The notes under the pieces were generated by a model. It was given only the letters and a program-made list of their open reading frames with translations, did not search any database and had not been told where the DNA came from. From Woeseiaceae bacterium (GTDB taxonomy: Bacteria > Pseudomonadota > Gammaproteobacteria > Steroidobacterales > Woeseiaceae), in NCBI GenBank assembly GCA_021773115.1, contig JAJFKS010000013.1:1-64000 (forward strand): 64,000 nucleotides of DNA, written 5' to 3'. Every line of letters starts with the position of its first letter. Positions within the stretch are counted from its first letter, which is position 1. Positions 43,714 through 52,944 of this stretch are shown here, piece after piece. The position numbers and the translations under genes are program-made.

Positions 43714-44448
43714 ATGCGCTTACTCCAATACAACATCCGTTACGCCGTTGGCGGTGGTGCCAGCATGCACATGCCGCTGCCGGGAGCTGGTTTTGTCCTT
43801 GGCAATCAGACGGTGCTTCCGGATATCACGAAGTTCATTAAATCAGTCGACCCTGACATCGTCGGCTTGATCGAGGTCGATACCGGCTCGATTCGCAGTC
43901 GCAAGGTCAACCAGGCCGAAAAAATTGCCGCCGACCTCAGCATGAATACCTCCTACGAGACAAAATACGGGGCAAAGTCCTTTAACAAGATGCTGCCCAT
44001 TGTAAGAAAGCAGGGAAATGCTTTTCTCGCCGCAAGTCGAGTGCATGGCGAAACCTTCCACTATTTCGACACCGGTATCAAGCGACTGATTATCGAGCTT
44101 GAAATGGCGGAGTACGCGGTATTCCTGGTGCACCTTTCATTGAAGTACCGACACCGGCACTTACAGTTGCGGCACCTTTACGATCTGGTCCTAAAGACCA
44201 AGAAACCGGTTGTCGTGACGGGTGACTTCAATACCTTCTGGGGCGAGAATGAAATCTACCTGTTCATGAAGGCCGCCGGGCTGACATCGGCGAATACCGA
44301 AAGTTTGCCGACCTACCCCAGCCGGTCGCCGCGAAAAGAACTGGATTTTGTTCTCTATCAGGACGGTATCGATGTTACCAACTTCGAGGTTGTCGACATT
44401 CGACTGTCGGACCATTTACCCATTATTTGTGATTTTGAGCTGCGATGA
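43714..44448 (+). CDS. endonuclease/exonuclease/phosphatase (EEP) family protein
   Basis: 244 residues from the ATG at 43714 (an ATG three codons earlier is equally open). The EEP fold is clear: MRLLQYNIRYAVGGGASMHM (Asn), DPDIVGLIEVDTGS (Glu, metal), VTGDFNTFWGENEI (Asp, Asn) and VDIRLSDHLPIICDFEL (Asp, His pair at the end). These residues form the magnesium site. Family members cut nucleic acids, sphingomyelin or phosphoinositides; the substrate is not readable. No signal peptide. Its stop overlaps the FadJ start (ATGA). Confidence 0.88.
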   Translation: MRLLQYNIRYAVGGGASMHMPLPGAGFVLGNQTVLPDITKFIKSVDPDIVGLIEVDTGSIRSRKVNQAEKIAADLSMNTSYETKYGAKSFNKMLPIVRKQGNAFLAASRVHGETFHYFDTGIKRLIIELEMAEYAVFLVHLSLKYRHRHLQLRHLYDLVLKTKKPVVVTGDFNTFWGENEIYLFMKAAGLTSANTESLPTYPSRSPRKELDFVLYQDGIDVTNFEVVDIRLSDHLPIICDFELR

Positions 44449-46463
44449 CTATGGAACACTGGAAAACAGAAACTGACGACAACGGCATTGCCTGGTTGTG
44501 TCTTGATACGCCCGACGCGAAAGCCAATGTGCTTTCGTCTGCGGTTCTCAGCGAACTGAGCGACCTCCTCGACCCACTGACCGAAACGCCACCCAAAGGA
44601 CTTGTACTCTGGTCGGGTAAGCAGAACAGCTTCGTCATGGGTGCCGACATCAAGGAATTCGCGACGATTGATACGCCGGAACGAGCCTACGAACTGGTTC
44701 GCCTGGGCCAGCAACTCATGGATAAGGTCGCAGCGCTTGACTGCCCGACAGTCACGGTGATTAACGGCGTTTGCATGGGTGGTGGCCTCGAATTGGCGAT
44801 GGCCTGTGACTATCGCATCGCCTACAGTGGCGATAAAAAAATACTCGGCTTGCCTGAAGTCAAACTTGGCTTGCACCCGGGATTCGGCGGTACGGTGCGT
44901 GCTGTGCGAATTTGCGGTGTACGCGCTGGCATGCAGTTGATGCTCACCGGCAATCCGGTCGCACCCGGTAAAGCCAGGGCCATCGGGCTGGTTGATAAGC
45001 TGACCGACGACGAGAGCTGGCGCGGTGACGCCGTGTCCCTGATCAACAAGGCTCCGCCAAAACAACGAGCGCCGTTCGTCGATCGCCTGCTGAATCTATC
45101 ACCGGCCCGGCCACTGGTTCGCAATATGTTGTTGAAACAGGTGCGCAGTAAGGCTCGCAAAGATCACTACCCTGCCCCGTACGCGATGATCGATCTCTGG
45201 ACGTCCGAAGGTGCTTCGAGCGAGACCGGTTACGAGGCGGAAGCGAAAAGTTTCGCGTCGCTTGTGTGCACGGATACGTCCAGAAATCTCGTGCGGGTAT
45301 TTTTTCTGCAAAGCAAGCTCAAGTCGCAGGGAAACAAGACGGATGCGCGTATTGAGCATGTACACGTCGTCGGCGCTGGAGTGATGGGCGGAGACATCGC
45401 GGCGTGGTGTGCGTTGCGTGGCCTGAACGTCACATTGCAGGACCGCGAACAAAAGTACATTGATCCCGCCATCGAGCGCGCGACGAAACTGTTCGCTAAA
45501 CGTGTTCGCAATGACGATGAACGTGCAGCGACAACGAAGCGTCTGCAATCGGACCTCAATGGTGATGGCGTTGCCAAAGCGGATCTCATTATCGAGGCTA
45601 TTATCGAAAACGTCGAAGCCAAGCACGGATTGTATGAAGCGTTGCAGCAAAAAATGAAACCGGGCGCATTGCTGGCAACCAATACGTCGAGTATTCGTCT
45701 GGAAGAACTACGAACCGTGCTGCGCGACCCGCGGCGATTTATTGGATTGCACTTTTTTAACCCGGTAGCAATGTTGCCGCTGGTCGAAGTGATCCGCTGT
45801 GAAGACACCGATCAGGACGCACTTGACCTCGGTTTTGCATTTACGAAAGAAATCGGAAAGTTTCCGCTCGAATGTGCAAGCGCGCCCGGCTTCGTGGTCA
45901 ATCGAATACTTGCGCCCTACATGAGCGAAGCAATGCACCTTGCAGAGGACGGCGTGCCGTTGGCAGAGATTGACAAGGTCGCCGTCAGGTTCGGTATGCC
46001 GATGGGTCCGGTTGAACTCGCGGACAGCGTTGGATTGGATGTGGCCTTACACGTTTCCAAGGTGCTCGGCGCGGCTTTCAACCGGCCGGTGTCCGGAAAA
46101 TTGCAGAAAATGGTGGACGATGGCTTGCTGGGGCGAAAGTCGGGACAGGGCTACTACCGCTGGGAAAACGGCAAAGCGATCAAGTCTGCTGTCGAGGGCT
46201 ACGACGTGCCGGACGATGTCGAGGATCGGCTGATTTTGTCGATGGTCAATGAGGCTGTTGCGTGTTTGCATGAACGCGTCGTGACCGACGCCGACCTGCT
46301 GGATGCCGGCGTTATTTTCGGAACGGGTTTTGCACCCTTCCGCGGCGGCCCATTACATTATGCGAAAGCGCGTGGAACGACCGCGATCGTCATGCGGCTC
46401 AACGAGCTGGCAAGAACTCATGGCGAGCGCTTTGAGCCACACACCGGCTGGTCTGAGTTGTGA
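44445..46463 (+). CDS. fadJ: FadJ-like enoyl-CoA hydratase/3-hydroxyacyl-CoA dehydrogenase
   Basis: 672 residues with both halves. The hydratase (about 1-200) has MGADIKEFATIDTPE, then INGVCMGGGLELAMACDYRI and LGLPEVKLGLHPGFGGTVRA, with both catalytic Glu in MGGGLE and LPEVKLG. The dehydrogenase (about 300-600) has HVVGAGVMGGDIAAWCALRG, FIGLHFFNPVAMLPLVEV and APGFVVNRILAPYMSEA, then a second C-terminal helical domain. It performs two steps of fatty acid beta-oxidation in the cytoplasm. The thiolase (FadI) is not next door. Coupled to the EEP gene by an ATGA overlap. Confidence 0.93.
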   Translation: MTMEHWKTETDDNGIAWLCLDTPDAKANVLSSAVLSELSDLLDPLTETPPKGLVLWSGKQNSFVMGADIKEFATIDTPERAYELVRLGQQLMDKVAALDCPTVTVINGVCMGGGLELAMACDYRIAYSGDKKILGLPEVKLGLHPGFGGTVRAVRICGVRAGMQLMLTGNPVAPGKARAIGLVDKLTDDESWRGDAVSLINKAPPKQRAPFVDRLLNLSPARPLVRNMLLKQVRSKARKDHYPAPYAMIDLWTSEGASSETGYEAEAKSFASLVCTDTSRNLVRVFFLQSKLKSQGNKTDARIEHVHVVGAGVMGGDIAAWCALRGLNVTLQDREQKYIDPAIERATKLFAKRVRNDDERAATTKRLQSDLNGDGVAKADLIIEAIIENVEAKHGLYEALQQKMKPGALLATNTSSIRLEELRTVLRDPRRFIGLHFFNPVAMLPLVEVIRCEDTDQDALDLGFAFTKEIGKFPLECASAPGFVVNRILAPYMSEAMHLAEDGVPLAEIDKVAVRFGMPMGPVELADSVGLDVALHVSKVLGAAFNRPVSGKLQKMVDDGLLGRKSGQGYYRWENGKAIKSAVEGYDVPDDVEDRLILSMVNEAVACLHERVVTDADLLDAGVIFGTGFAPFRGGPLHYAKARGTTAIVMRLNELARTHGERFEPHTGWSEL

Positions 46464-46625
46464 TGAGTGTCACAGAGGGCCGGGTTATGAAAAATAAACT
46501 GTGCGCCGCTTCACGCTGCGAGCAATGAGCAGTATCCGAAGTTATTGAATTAACGGTAGAATACCGATCGGAACAAGGGGTCTCACGGTCCCGCGAGCGA
46601 ATATTGAATAGGGTCAGGACAAATA

Positions 46626-47672
46626 ATGGTGGTTGAGCAAGTCAGCACAGAGATGCTTCGAGGTTTTTCGCCCCTGGATGGTCTGAAGCGAGATAATCTC
46701 GCGGCGCTTGCCCGTAAGGTCCAAATTCGGGAAATGTCGCCCGGCCAGCTGCTGTTCAAGGAAGGTGACACTGAGAAACGGACTTTGTATGTCGTTTCCG
46801 GCACTCTCGAGCTGGTCGACCAGGCCAAAGTCGTCGGCACCGTCGAAGGCGGTACCGAAATGGCCCGCAACCCGATCGCCCCCGTTTATCCGCGACGCGT
46901 GTCCGCCCGCGCCAGGGACCGTGTGCAGTTCATTTCGATCGACAGCGACCTGCTCGATGTGATGCTGACCTGGGATCAAACCGGCACTTACGAAGTATCA
47001 GAGCTTGCCAGCAAGTCCGATCAGTCCAACGAAGACTGGATGACGATGCTGTTGCAGACCAAGGCATTTCACAAGATTCCGCCCGCGAATATTCAGGCGA
47101 TCTTCATGCGTATGCAGCAGATCAACTATCGCGCGGGCGACGTCATCCTGAAACAGGGCTCCGAAGGGGATTATTTCTATGTCCTGAATCGTGGATCTGC
47201 GCTGGTCACTCGGGAGACGCCACTGAGCAAGGAAGGTATCAAGCTTGCGGCACTGCAGGTTGGCGACACCTTTGGCGAGGAAGCGCTGATATCCGAGGCG
47301 AAGCGCAACGCAACCGTCACCATGCAAACGGATGGTGCGGTCATGCGGCTCGGCAAGGACGATTTCAAGAAATTGCTCAACGAACCAATGTTGGACTGGG
47401 TCAGCAAGGATGAGGCCGATGAATTGGTCCGTGCGGGCGCTCAGTGGCTGGACGTGCGTTTGCCCAGCGAATTCGAAAACCAGCACCTCGATGGGGCTTT
47501 GAATATACCGCTGTACTTCATTCGATTGAAAATCAGCACGCTGGATACCAGCAAACAGTACATTGTCTGCTGCGACACCGGGCGCCGGAGCTCAGCAGGT
47601 GCCTACATCCTGAGTGAACGGGGTTATACGGCGTATGTCTTGCGCGGTGGCATCAACCGCGACCCGGTTTAG
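46626..47672 (+). CDS. double cNMP-binding domain fused to rhodanese
   Basis: 348 residues. Two cyclic-nucleotide-binding-like domains (about 10-125 and 135-255): the first has SPGQLLFKEGDTEKRTLYVV, the second EGDYFYVLNRGSALVTRETP and DTFGEEALISEAKRNATVTM, a good match to the phosphate-binding cassette FGEEA...RNATV. The first domain lacks that cassette. A rhodanese domain follows (about 265-345) with WLDVRLPSEFENQHLDGALN and IVCCDTGRRSSAGAYILSER, including an active-site Cys loop CDTGRRS. No DNA-binding domain, so it is not a CRP regulator. It may link nucleotide sensing to sulfur transfer (inference). Confidence 0.88.
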   Translation: MVVEQVSTEMLRGFSPLDGLKRDNLAALARKVQIREMSPGQLLFKEGDTEKRTLYVVSGTLELVDQAKVVGTVEGGTEMARNPIAPVYPRRVSARARDRVQFISIDSDLLDVMLTWDQTGTYEVSELASKSDQSNEDWMTMLLQTKAFHKIPPANIQAIFMRMQQINYRAGDVILKQGSEGDYFYVLNRGSALVTRETPLSKEGIKLAALQVGDTFGEEALISEAKRNATVTMQTDGAVMRLGKDDFKKLLNEPMLDWVSKDEADELVRAGAQWLDVRLPSEFENQHLDGALNIPLYFIRLKISTLDTSKQYIVCCDTGRRSSAGAYILSERGYTAYVLRGGINRDPV

Positions 47673-47674
47673 GG

Positions 47675-48013
47675 CTACATCGTGTGGGTCGGCTTGTCGC
47701 CACCGAGGGCGCCGGCCAGGTAGTTCTCGATTTTCTTCTGCGTATTGCCCTGATCCTGATCCGAAAACTGCACGCCAATTCCCGCAGTCCGCTTGCCCTG
47801 TGCGCCTTTTGGCGTCATCCAGATGACGGTGCCGGCAACCGGGATCTTTTCTTCTTCGCCCATCAGATTGAGCAACATGAAGACTTCGTCGCCAAGTCGA
47901 TACGAACTGTTCGTGGGAATGAAAAGGCCACCGTTGGTAACAAACGGCATGTAAGCAAGGTACAAAGCGCTCTTGTCCTTGATCGTCAGTGTTAGCAGTC
48001 CTGGTTTGCTCAT
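47675..48013 (-). CDS. pilZ: PilZ domain protein (type IV pilus PilZ-like)
   Basis: 112 residues from the ATG at 48013. One PilZ domain: LTLTIKDKSALYLAYMPFVT, then NGGLFIPTNSSYRLGDEVFM and VIWMTPKGAQGKRTAGIGVQ. The N-terminal RxxxR c-di-GMP motif is absent, as in the true PilZ of type IV pilus systems, which binds PilB and not c-di-GMP. It directly follows holB, the same place pilZ takes in Pseudomonas, and this supports the name. Convergent with the cNMP/rhodanese gene two bases away. Confidence 0.88.
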   Translation of the reverse strand: MSKPGLLTLTIKDKSALYLAYMPFVTNGGLFIPTNSSYRLGDEVFMLLNLMGEEEKIPVAGTVIWMTPKGAQGKRTAGIGVQFSDQDQGNTQKKIENYLAGALGGDKPTHTM

Positions 48014-48037
48014 TGAGTGCACTTATCCCGCGAAAAA

Positions 48038-49024
48038 TTAACGGCGAGCCAGCATTAGCTCCATACCGTCTGTTGGTGGCGCAAGACCGCAGTCCTTGAG
48101 TCCGTTCGCCCAGTCGATCAACAGCCCCTCGAAGGTCAGCTGAACGTTATAAGACCCGCCGGCTTGCCCGCGAAGCCTATTGATTATGTCTAAATAGCAG
48201 AACATATTTCGCCTGTCCATGCGATGCAGCACAGAATCATCAATTGCGAGGCCTTCGGCCATCTCGCGACCCGCAACGCTGGCCAGAACCAGTAGCCGGA
48301 CTTGTTGGGACAGCCAGTTGAGCACAAAGCCGGGGTCGAGTTTCGCCCAGCGCGCTGCGATTTCGACCGCGGAGCCCCGAGCTTGCCCGAGAACCTGCAG
48401 ATCTCGCCCCATGGATGCCATGGTCTCAAGTGTTTCGAGCGCCTGTATCGCGGCCAACGGCGTACCACCGGCCGCACGTAGAGCTTCGTGCCACGACGCC
48501 CCGGGATGCAGGCGATCAAGCCACTCCAGAGACGTTGCCTCAGCCGGCACCGCGATGTCGATTCTCTGACAGCGGCTGAAGATAGTTGCGGGCAGCTTGC
48601 CGGTTCGATCGGCAATCAGGATCAGCAGCGCGTCGCCCGGCGGCTCCTCCAGCGTTTTTAAAAGGCTGTTCGCCGCATTGATGGTCATATCATTGGCCGG
48701 ATCAATAATCGCGACTTTGCCGTAGCCGTGAAAACTGGTTAGCGACATTTTCCCGATCAGCTGACGGATCTGCTCGATACCGATCGTTTTCTTGTCTTCG
48801 GGCGTCGTAATCCAGTGCATGTCCGGGTGTTCGAATCGCTCAAGCGGAAAGTCCGGCAACGGGCGCAAGGCATCCGGTTTCAGCCGCTGGGCGGCCATCC
48901 ATGACGCCGCCGAACGCTTGCCCACGCCAACCGGCCCGGTCAGAAGCACCGCGTGAGGTGCACGGTCATTGTGGCAGACATCCAGCCACTGCTTTGCAAG
49001 GTCTTTATGCCAGGGAATTTCCAT
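48038..49024 (-). CDS. holB: DNA polymerase III subunit delta prime
   Basis: 328 residues. The AAA+ clamp-loader fold is seen: HAVLLTGPVGVGKRSAASWM in the P-loop region, QIRQLIGKMSLTSFHGYGKV, AANSSLL-type NAANSLLKTLEEPPGDALLI and FSRCQRIDI (the SRC motif that faces the neighbouring subunit). It is part of the clamp loader that places the beta clamp on DNA. In E. coli order it follows tmk; here tmk-holB-pilZ is kept. C-terminal domain is variable but complete. Confidence 0.93.
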   Translation of the reverse strand: MEIPWHKDLAKQWLDVCHNDRAPHAVLLTGPVGVGKRSAASWMAAQRLKPDALRPLPDFPLERFEHPDMHWITTPEDKKTIGIEQIRQLIGKMSLTSFHGYGKVAIIDPANDMTINAANSLLKTLEEPPGDALLILIADRTGKLPATIFSRCQRIDIAVPAEATSLEWLDRLHPGASWHEALRAAGGTPLAAIQALETLETMASMGRDLQVLGQARGSAVEIAARWAKLDPGFVLNWLSQQVRLLVLASVAGREMAEGLAIDDSVLHRMDRRNMFCYLDIINRLRGQAGGSYNVQLTFEGLLIDWANGLKDCGLAPPTDGMELMLARR

Positions 49025-49054
49025 AAAACAATAACTTACCGACTTTTATTAAAG

Positions 49055-49684
49055 TTAATTATTACTGAGAATCTGTTGTGCCAGCGCGCGGATATCGGCA
49101 TCTACGTCCGCGAGGCTGCGACAGGTATCAATGACGACGAACCGCTGTGGTTCGGCCGCCGCGAGTTCAAGATAGCATTGCCGCACGCGGGCGAAGAACT
49201 CGTGTTTTTCCTGTTCAATCCGATCGGGCGTGCCTCGCGAGCTGGCGCGGGCCAGCCCGATTTCCGCAGGCGCATCAAGCAATATCGTCAGGTCTGGCTG
49301 CGTATCGCCATGAACCCAGTCGGCCAGTTGGTTGATGGTATCCATCGGCAATCCACGTCCGCCTCCCTGGTACGCCCGGCTTGAGTCGGTGAATCGATCG
49401 CTGATGACCCATTTGCCGGCGTTGAGGGCCGGAACGATGACGTTGTTGACGTTCAGGGACCGCGCGGCAAACATCATCAGTAGCTCGGCGATCTCGGGGA
49501 TTGGCTCATCGCCATGATCCTTCAATAGCTTGCGAATATCCTCGGCGAGCGGCGTTCCTCCCGGTTCACGAGTGGTCAGGACCTCATGGCCAGCGGCTGC
49601 GATGAGTTTCGACAGGACACCGATGTGCGTGGATTTGCCCACACCTTCGATGCCTTCAACCGTGATAAATCGGCCACGTTGCAT
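49055..49684 (-). CDS. tmk: thymidylate kinase
   Basis: 209 residues, full length. FITVEGIEGVGKSTHIGVLS holds the P-loop, REPGGTPLAEDIRKLLKDHG the DR-motif region, and WVISDRFTDSSRAYQGGGRG the DRxxxS/Y substrate loop, with the LID region LARASSRGTPDRIEQE. It converts dTMP to dTDP for DNA synthesis in the cytoplasm. It lies between mltG (8 bases) and holB (30 bases) in the conserved cluster. Confidence 0.96.
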   Translation of the reverse strand: MQRGRFITVEGIEGVGKSTHIGVLSKLIAAAGHEVLTTREPGGTPLAEDIRKLLKDHGDEPIPEIAELLMMFAARSLNVNNVIVPALNAGKWVISDRFTDSSRAYQGGGRGLPMDTINQLADWVHGDTQPDLTILLDAPAEIGLARASSRGTPDRIEQEKHEFFARVRQCYLELAAAEPQRFVVIDTCRSLADVDADIRALAQQILSNN

Positions 49685-49692
49685 GCTAAGCC

Positions 49693-50733
49693 CTATTTAC
49701 CGCTGCGGTGTTGTTGCCGCAGTCGTTTCAAATACTCGGCCACGGCCGCGTCGTGCTCAGCTTTGTTATCCGAGAACTTGTGGCTACCGTCGCTCAGTCC
49801 GGTGGCGACGAAATACAATGCGGTTCCTGCTTCGGGGTTCAACGCTGCGTTAATTGCGGCCCGACCGGGCATCGCGATGGGTGTGGGTGGCAGCCCGTGT
49901 CGCGTGTAGGTATTGTAGGGCGTGTCGGTCATAAGATGCTTGCGTGTCAGATTGCCGTCAAAGGCAGGGCCGATCCCGTAAATTACGGTCGGGTCCGTTT
50001 GCAATCGCATTCGTTTCTGAAGTCGCCGCGCAAATACGCCGGCGATCTTTGCTCGTTCGTCCCCTCTCGCCGTTTCTTTTTCCACGATCGATGCCAGTGT
50101 CAAAGCTTCGTACGGGCTGCTGACCGGCGCGTCGCTGCTACGCGCCGCCCATTCCTCTGCCAGCACGGTTTGCATCAGCCCATAGGCCTGGCGCAGCAGT
50201 GTCGTATCAGGCGTATTCTTGGGGAATCGATAGGTCTCTGGCAAAAACAGGCCTTCAGGGTGCAGAATTTCGGCGCCAAGTGACTCGAGCAGCGCCGGCC
50301 AGTCTTCGTCCGTCATGGTCGCCTGGACAGACTCATTGGCCTGCAGGGCGGCTAGCACCTCGCGAGAGTTCCAGCCTTCAACCAGTGTAAATGTGTACAG
50401 GCGAACACTGCCTTTAATGAATTGCTCGAGCAGCGACTCTGGCGTGCTTCCCGCCTCGATCCAATAGTCACCCGCGTGGATTGCACCGGCTTTATCGTGC
50501 CAGCGAACGTACAGTCGGAACCATCGATCGTTGTCGATCAAACCCTTGGCAACCAGTTTGTTCGATACGGATGCGAAGGAACTGCCCGCCGGGATTTCGA
50601 ATGCAACACCGCTCTCGGGCACGCTTAGCGGTGATGACATAAAGGTATTGGTCCGGCTGACAATTACTCCCGCGCCGACAAGAGTAGCGAGCACTAAAGC
50701 CGCGAGTATCCGGGAAAGTTTCACGATTGACAC
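49693..50733 (-). CDS. mltG: endolytic transglycosylase MltG
   Basis: 346 residues beginning at a GTG. One N-terminal membrane helix (ILAALVLATLVGAGVIVSRT) and a YceG-like periplasmic domain. The catalytic Glu lies in LTLASIVEKETARGDERAKI, and GRAAINAALNPEAGTALYFV is the conserved C-terminal block. MltG cuts nascent peptidoglycan strands to set glycan length. Its start overlaps the pabC end by 13 bases, as in many proteobacteria. Confidence 0.95.
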   Translation of the reverse strand: MSIVKLSRILAALVLATLVGAGVIVSRTNTFMSSPLSVPESGVAFEIPAGSSFASVSNKLVAKGLIDNDRWFRLYVRWHDKAGAIHAGDYWIEAGSTPESLLEQFIKGSVRLYTFTLVEGWNSREVLAALQANESVQATMTDEDWPALLESLGAEILHPEGLFLPETYRFPKNTPDTTLLRQAYGLMQTVLAEEWAARSSDAPVSSPYEALTLASIVEKETARGDERAKIAGVFARRLQKRMRLQTDPTVIYGIGPAFDGNLTRKHLMTDTPYNTYTRHGLPPTPIAMPGRAAINAALNPEAGTALYFVATGLSDGSHKFSDNKAEHDAAVAEYLKRLRQQHRSGK

Positions 50734-51566
50734 TCGACGATGCCAGCCTTGGCCATGGTGGCCATGATCTCTCGGCTAACGGCGCCGACGCCCCATCGCA
50801 TCGCATCGCATGACGCGACGGGCATGACGCCGAACTGACTGTTTGATAAAAATACTTCGTCAACAGTGTCGAGATCGGCGAGCGGCATCGTTTCAAGGCT
50901 GACGCGTTGGCCCTGAATGGCGAGGCTTGCAATGAGGTGTTCGCGCATTACGCCGGCAACGCCACAACTGTCGATCGGGGGCGTTGAAATGGTCTGTTTG
51001 CGAACAAAAAACACATTGCTCATGGTACCGCAGATGAGGTTGTCGTCCGCGTCCATTGTGAGGCCTTCGAACAGATTGTTTTCCGAGAGCTCCGATCGCG
51101 CCAGTACCTGTTCGAGTCGATTGAGTGTTTTCAGGCCGGCGGTCGGCGAATGCATGGCAAGCCGGGTGCTGCAAATCCTTGTCTCAACGCCATCGCGATA
51201 AAACGACGCAGGCGGTGGTGTTGTGGCGAATGCAGCAAACAGGATCGTCGGTGTGCAGCTTTCGGCGCGTGCGTATCCACGTCGACTTACACCCGCGGTA
51301 AGAATAATTTTGACGGTGCAATAGGTGTCTGGCAGTTTGCTGGCTGCAATGGCGTGCACAATTCCATCGCCCAGCAGCTCGTCACTGGGCATCTTGATCG
51401 CTAGTGCCTTGCAACCGCGCGCCAAACGATTGCTGTGCAGTGACCATAATCGCGGTTCGCCCTTCCGGATCGCAATGGTTTCAAAAAGTCCATCGCCGTA
51501 TTGCAAGCCGCGGTCGTCTACAGCCAGTTCTGCAACGGACGCCCCATTTGCGTACCAGTTACTCAT
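50721..51566 (-). CDS. pabC: aminodeoxychorismate lyase
   Basis: 281 residues, fold type IV PLP enzyme. YGDGLFETIAIRKGEPRLW and the Lys of TYCTVKIILTAGVSRRGYAR are the PLP region, then ENNLFEGLTMDADDNLICGT and SNVFFVRKQTISTP, the conserved Glu-containing block and cofactor loop. It makes 4-aminobenzoate from aminodeoxychorismate for folate synthesis. It overlaps pabB by 8 bases and mltG by 13, so the folate genes are translationally linked. Confidence 0.94.
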   Translation of the reverse strand: MSNWYANGASVAELAVDDRGLQYGDGLFETIAIRKGEPRLWSLHSNRLARGCKALAIKMPSDELLGDGIVHAIAASKLPDTYCTVKIILTAGVSRRGYARAESCTPTILFAAFATTPPPASFYRDGVETRICSTRLAMHSPTAGLKTLNRLEQVLARSELSENNLFEGLTMDADDNLICGTMSNVFFVRKQTISTPPIDSCGVAGVMREHLIASLAIQGQRVSLETMPLADLDTVDEVFLSNSQFGVMPVASCDAMRWGVGAVSREIMATMAKAGIVECQS

Positions 51567-52944
51567 TGCTCAATGCCCGCAACAAACCTTCTGCTTTTGC
51601 CCGCGCCTCGGCAAGTTCTGCGTCGGGGTCGGAGTCCGCAACGATGCCCGCACCGGCCCGAAACGTCAGGTCATTGCCACATTTGACGATGGTACGAATG
51701 AGAATATTGAGGTCCATGCTGCCGTCGCGATTGAGGTAGCCAAAGGATCCCGTATAAGCGCCTCGAGGTGCAAGCTCCAGCTCGCTGATTATTTCCATGC
51801 AGCGGACCTTGGGACAGCCTGTAATTGTGCCGCCCGGAAAGACGGCTGCAATGGCATCGCCGGGCGTAACATCGGCACGCAATTTGCCGCGTACATTCGA
51901 CACGATGTGATGTACGTGCGAATAACTTTCCAGCACCATCATTTCGTCAACCTCGACACTTCCGGCAATGCACACCCGGCCAAGATCGTTGCGCTCCAGG
52001 TCAATCAACATGACATGCTCTGCGCGCTCTTTCGGGTGTGCGAATAACTCTTTGCTGAGTTCACCGTCCGATTCGGCATCGCGGCCCCGCGGCCGGGTTC
52101 CAGCGATAGGCCGGGTGGATATTTCTCCACCGCGAATTTTCAGCAGTCGTTCCGGCGATGATGAGATGATGGCGGTGTCATGCCAGCGTGCAATCCCAGC
52201 GAACGGTCCAGGATTTGCGTCGCACAGCGACGAATATATGCTTTCGGACGTCACGTGGTCGGGCACGGTAACGGACCATTGGCGGGACAGGTTCGCCTGA
52301 TAGATGTCACCCGCTTCAATGTACTTTTTCGCAATTACAACCGCAGCTGTAAATTGCTCTGGCGGGTCTTCATGTACGTTAAAGCCAGCAACCGCAGGCA
52401 ATGAGTTCGCGCGCTCGATTTGCTTCAGATCGCGCTGAACCTGATTGTCAAACTTGTCACAATCGTTCTCACTGACGATGTGGCTGTGCTGAGTGTCGTG
52501 ATCGAATATCACCGCAGCCCGACAGCGAACGGCAAAGGCCGTTGGTAATAGTGGGTCGTCACAGGTGCTAACTCGCGGTTCAATCTGGCCGGCCAGTTCG
52601 TAACCGAGGTATAGGAACCAGCCGCCGTGAAACGGCAACTCGCTTTGTGTCAATGCCGTTTTTTCTCGCTGCCACCAGTCATCAAGCCCGGCAAGAAACG
52701 GCGATTGATCGGCAACATGCGGGCCGTTCAGCAAACCGCCCTTTTCCAACAGCAGCGACTCGCCGGGCTCGGCGAACAAAATATCAAATCGTCCGAGGGC
52801 GCTCCCGTGCGCAGTGCTTTGCAGCAGGAACGGGTAACGATCTGGAAATCGCTGATTGAGCATTCGCAGCTCATCAGGATGTGCATCGCCACAAGGACGC
52901 TTAGTCAAGCGCTCGAAGTACCAAACTTCCGTTGGTGCCGCCAA
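51559..52944 (-). CDS. pabB: aminodeoxychorismate synthase component I
   Basis: 461 residues at most. The start is uncertain: the ATG at 52944 lies within the fabF end, and a TTG at 52908 whose bases nearly abut the fabF stop is an alternative. The chorismate-binding domain is complete: AGDIYQANLSRQW, SSSPERLLKIRGGEISTRPI followed by AGTRPRGRD, LIDLERNDLGRVC, GGTITGCPKVRCMEI and AGAGIVADSDPDAELAEARA. With glutaminase PabA it makes aminodeoxychorismate. Its place between fabF and pabC is unusual; in E. coli pabB is elsewhere. Confidence 0.93.
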   Translation of the reverse strand: MAAPTEVWYFERLTKRPCGDAHPDELRMLNQRFPDRYPFLLQSTAHGSALGRFDILFAEPGESLLLEKGGLLNGPHVADQSPFLAGLDDWWQREKTALTQSELPFHGGWFLYLGYELAGQIEPRVSTCDDPLLPTAFAVRCRAAVIFDHDTQHSHIVSENDCDKFDNQVQRDLKQIERANSLPAVAGFNVHEDPPEQFTAAVVIAKKYIEAGDIYQANLSRQWSVTVPDHVTSESIYSSLCDANPGPFAGIARWHDTAIISSSPERLLKIRGGEISTRPIAGTRPRGRDAESDGELSKELFAHPKERAEHVMLIDLERNDLGRVCIAGSVEVDEMMVLESYSHVHHIVSNVRGKLRADVTPGDAIAAVFPGGTITGCPKVRCMEIISELELAPRGAYTGSFGYLNRDGSMDLNILIRTIVKCGNDLTFRAGAGIVADSDPDAELAEARAKAEGLLRALSNE

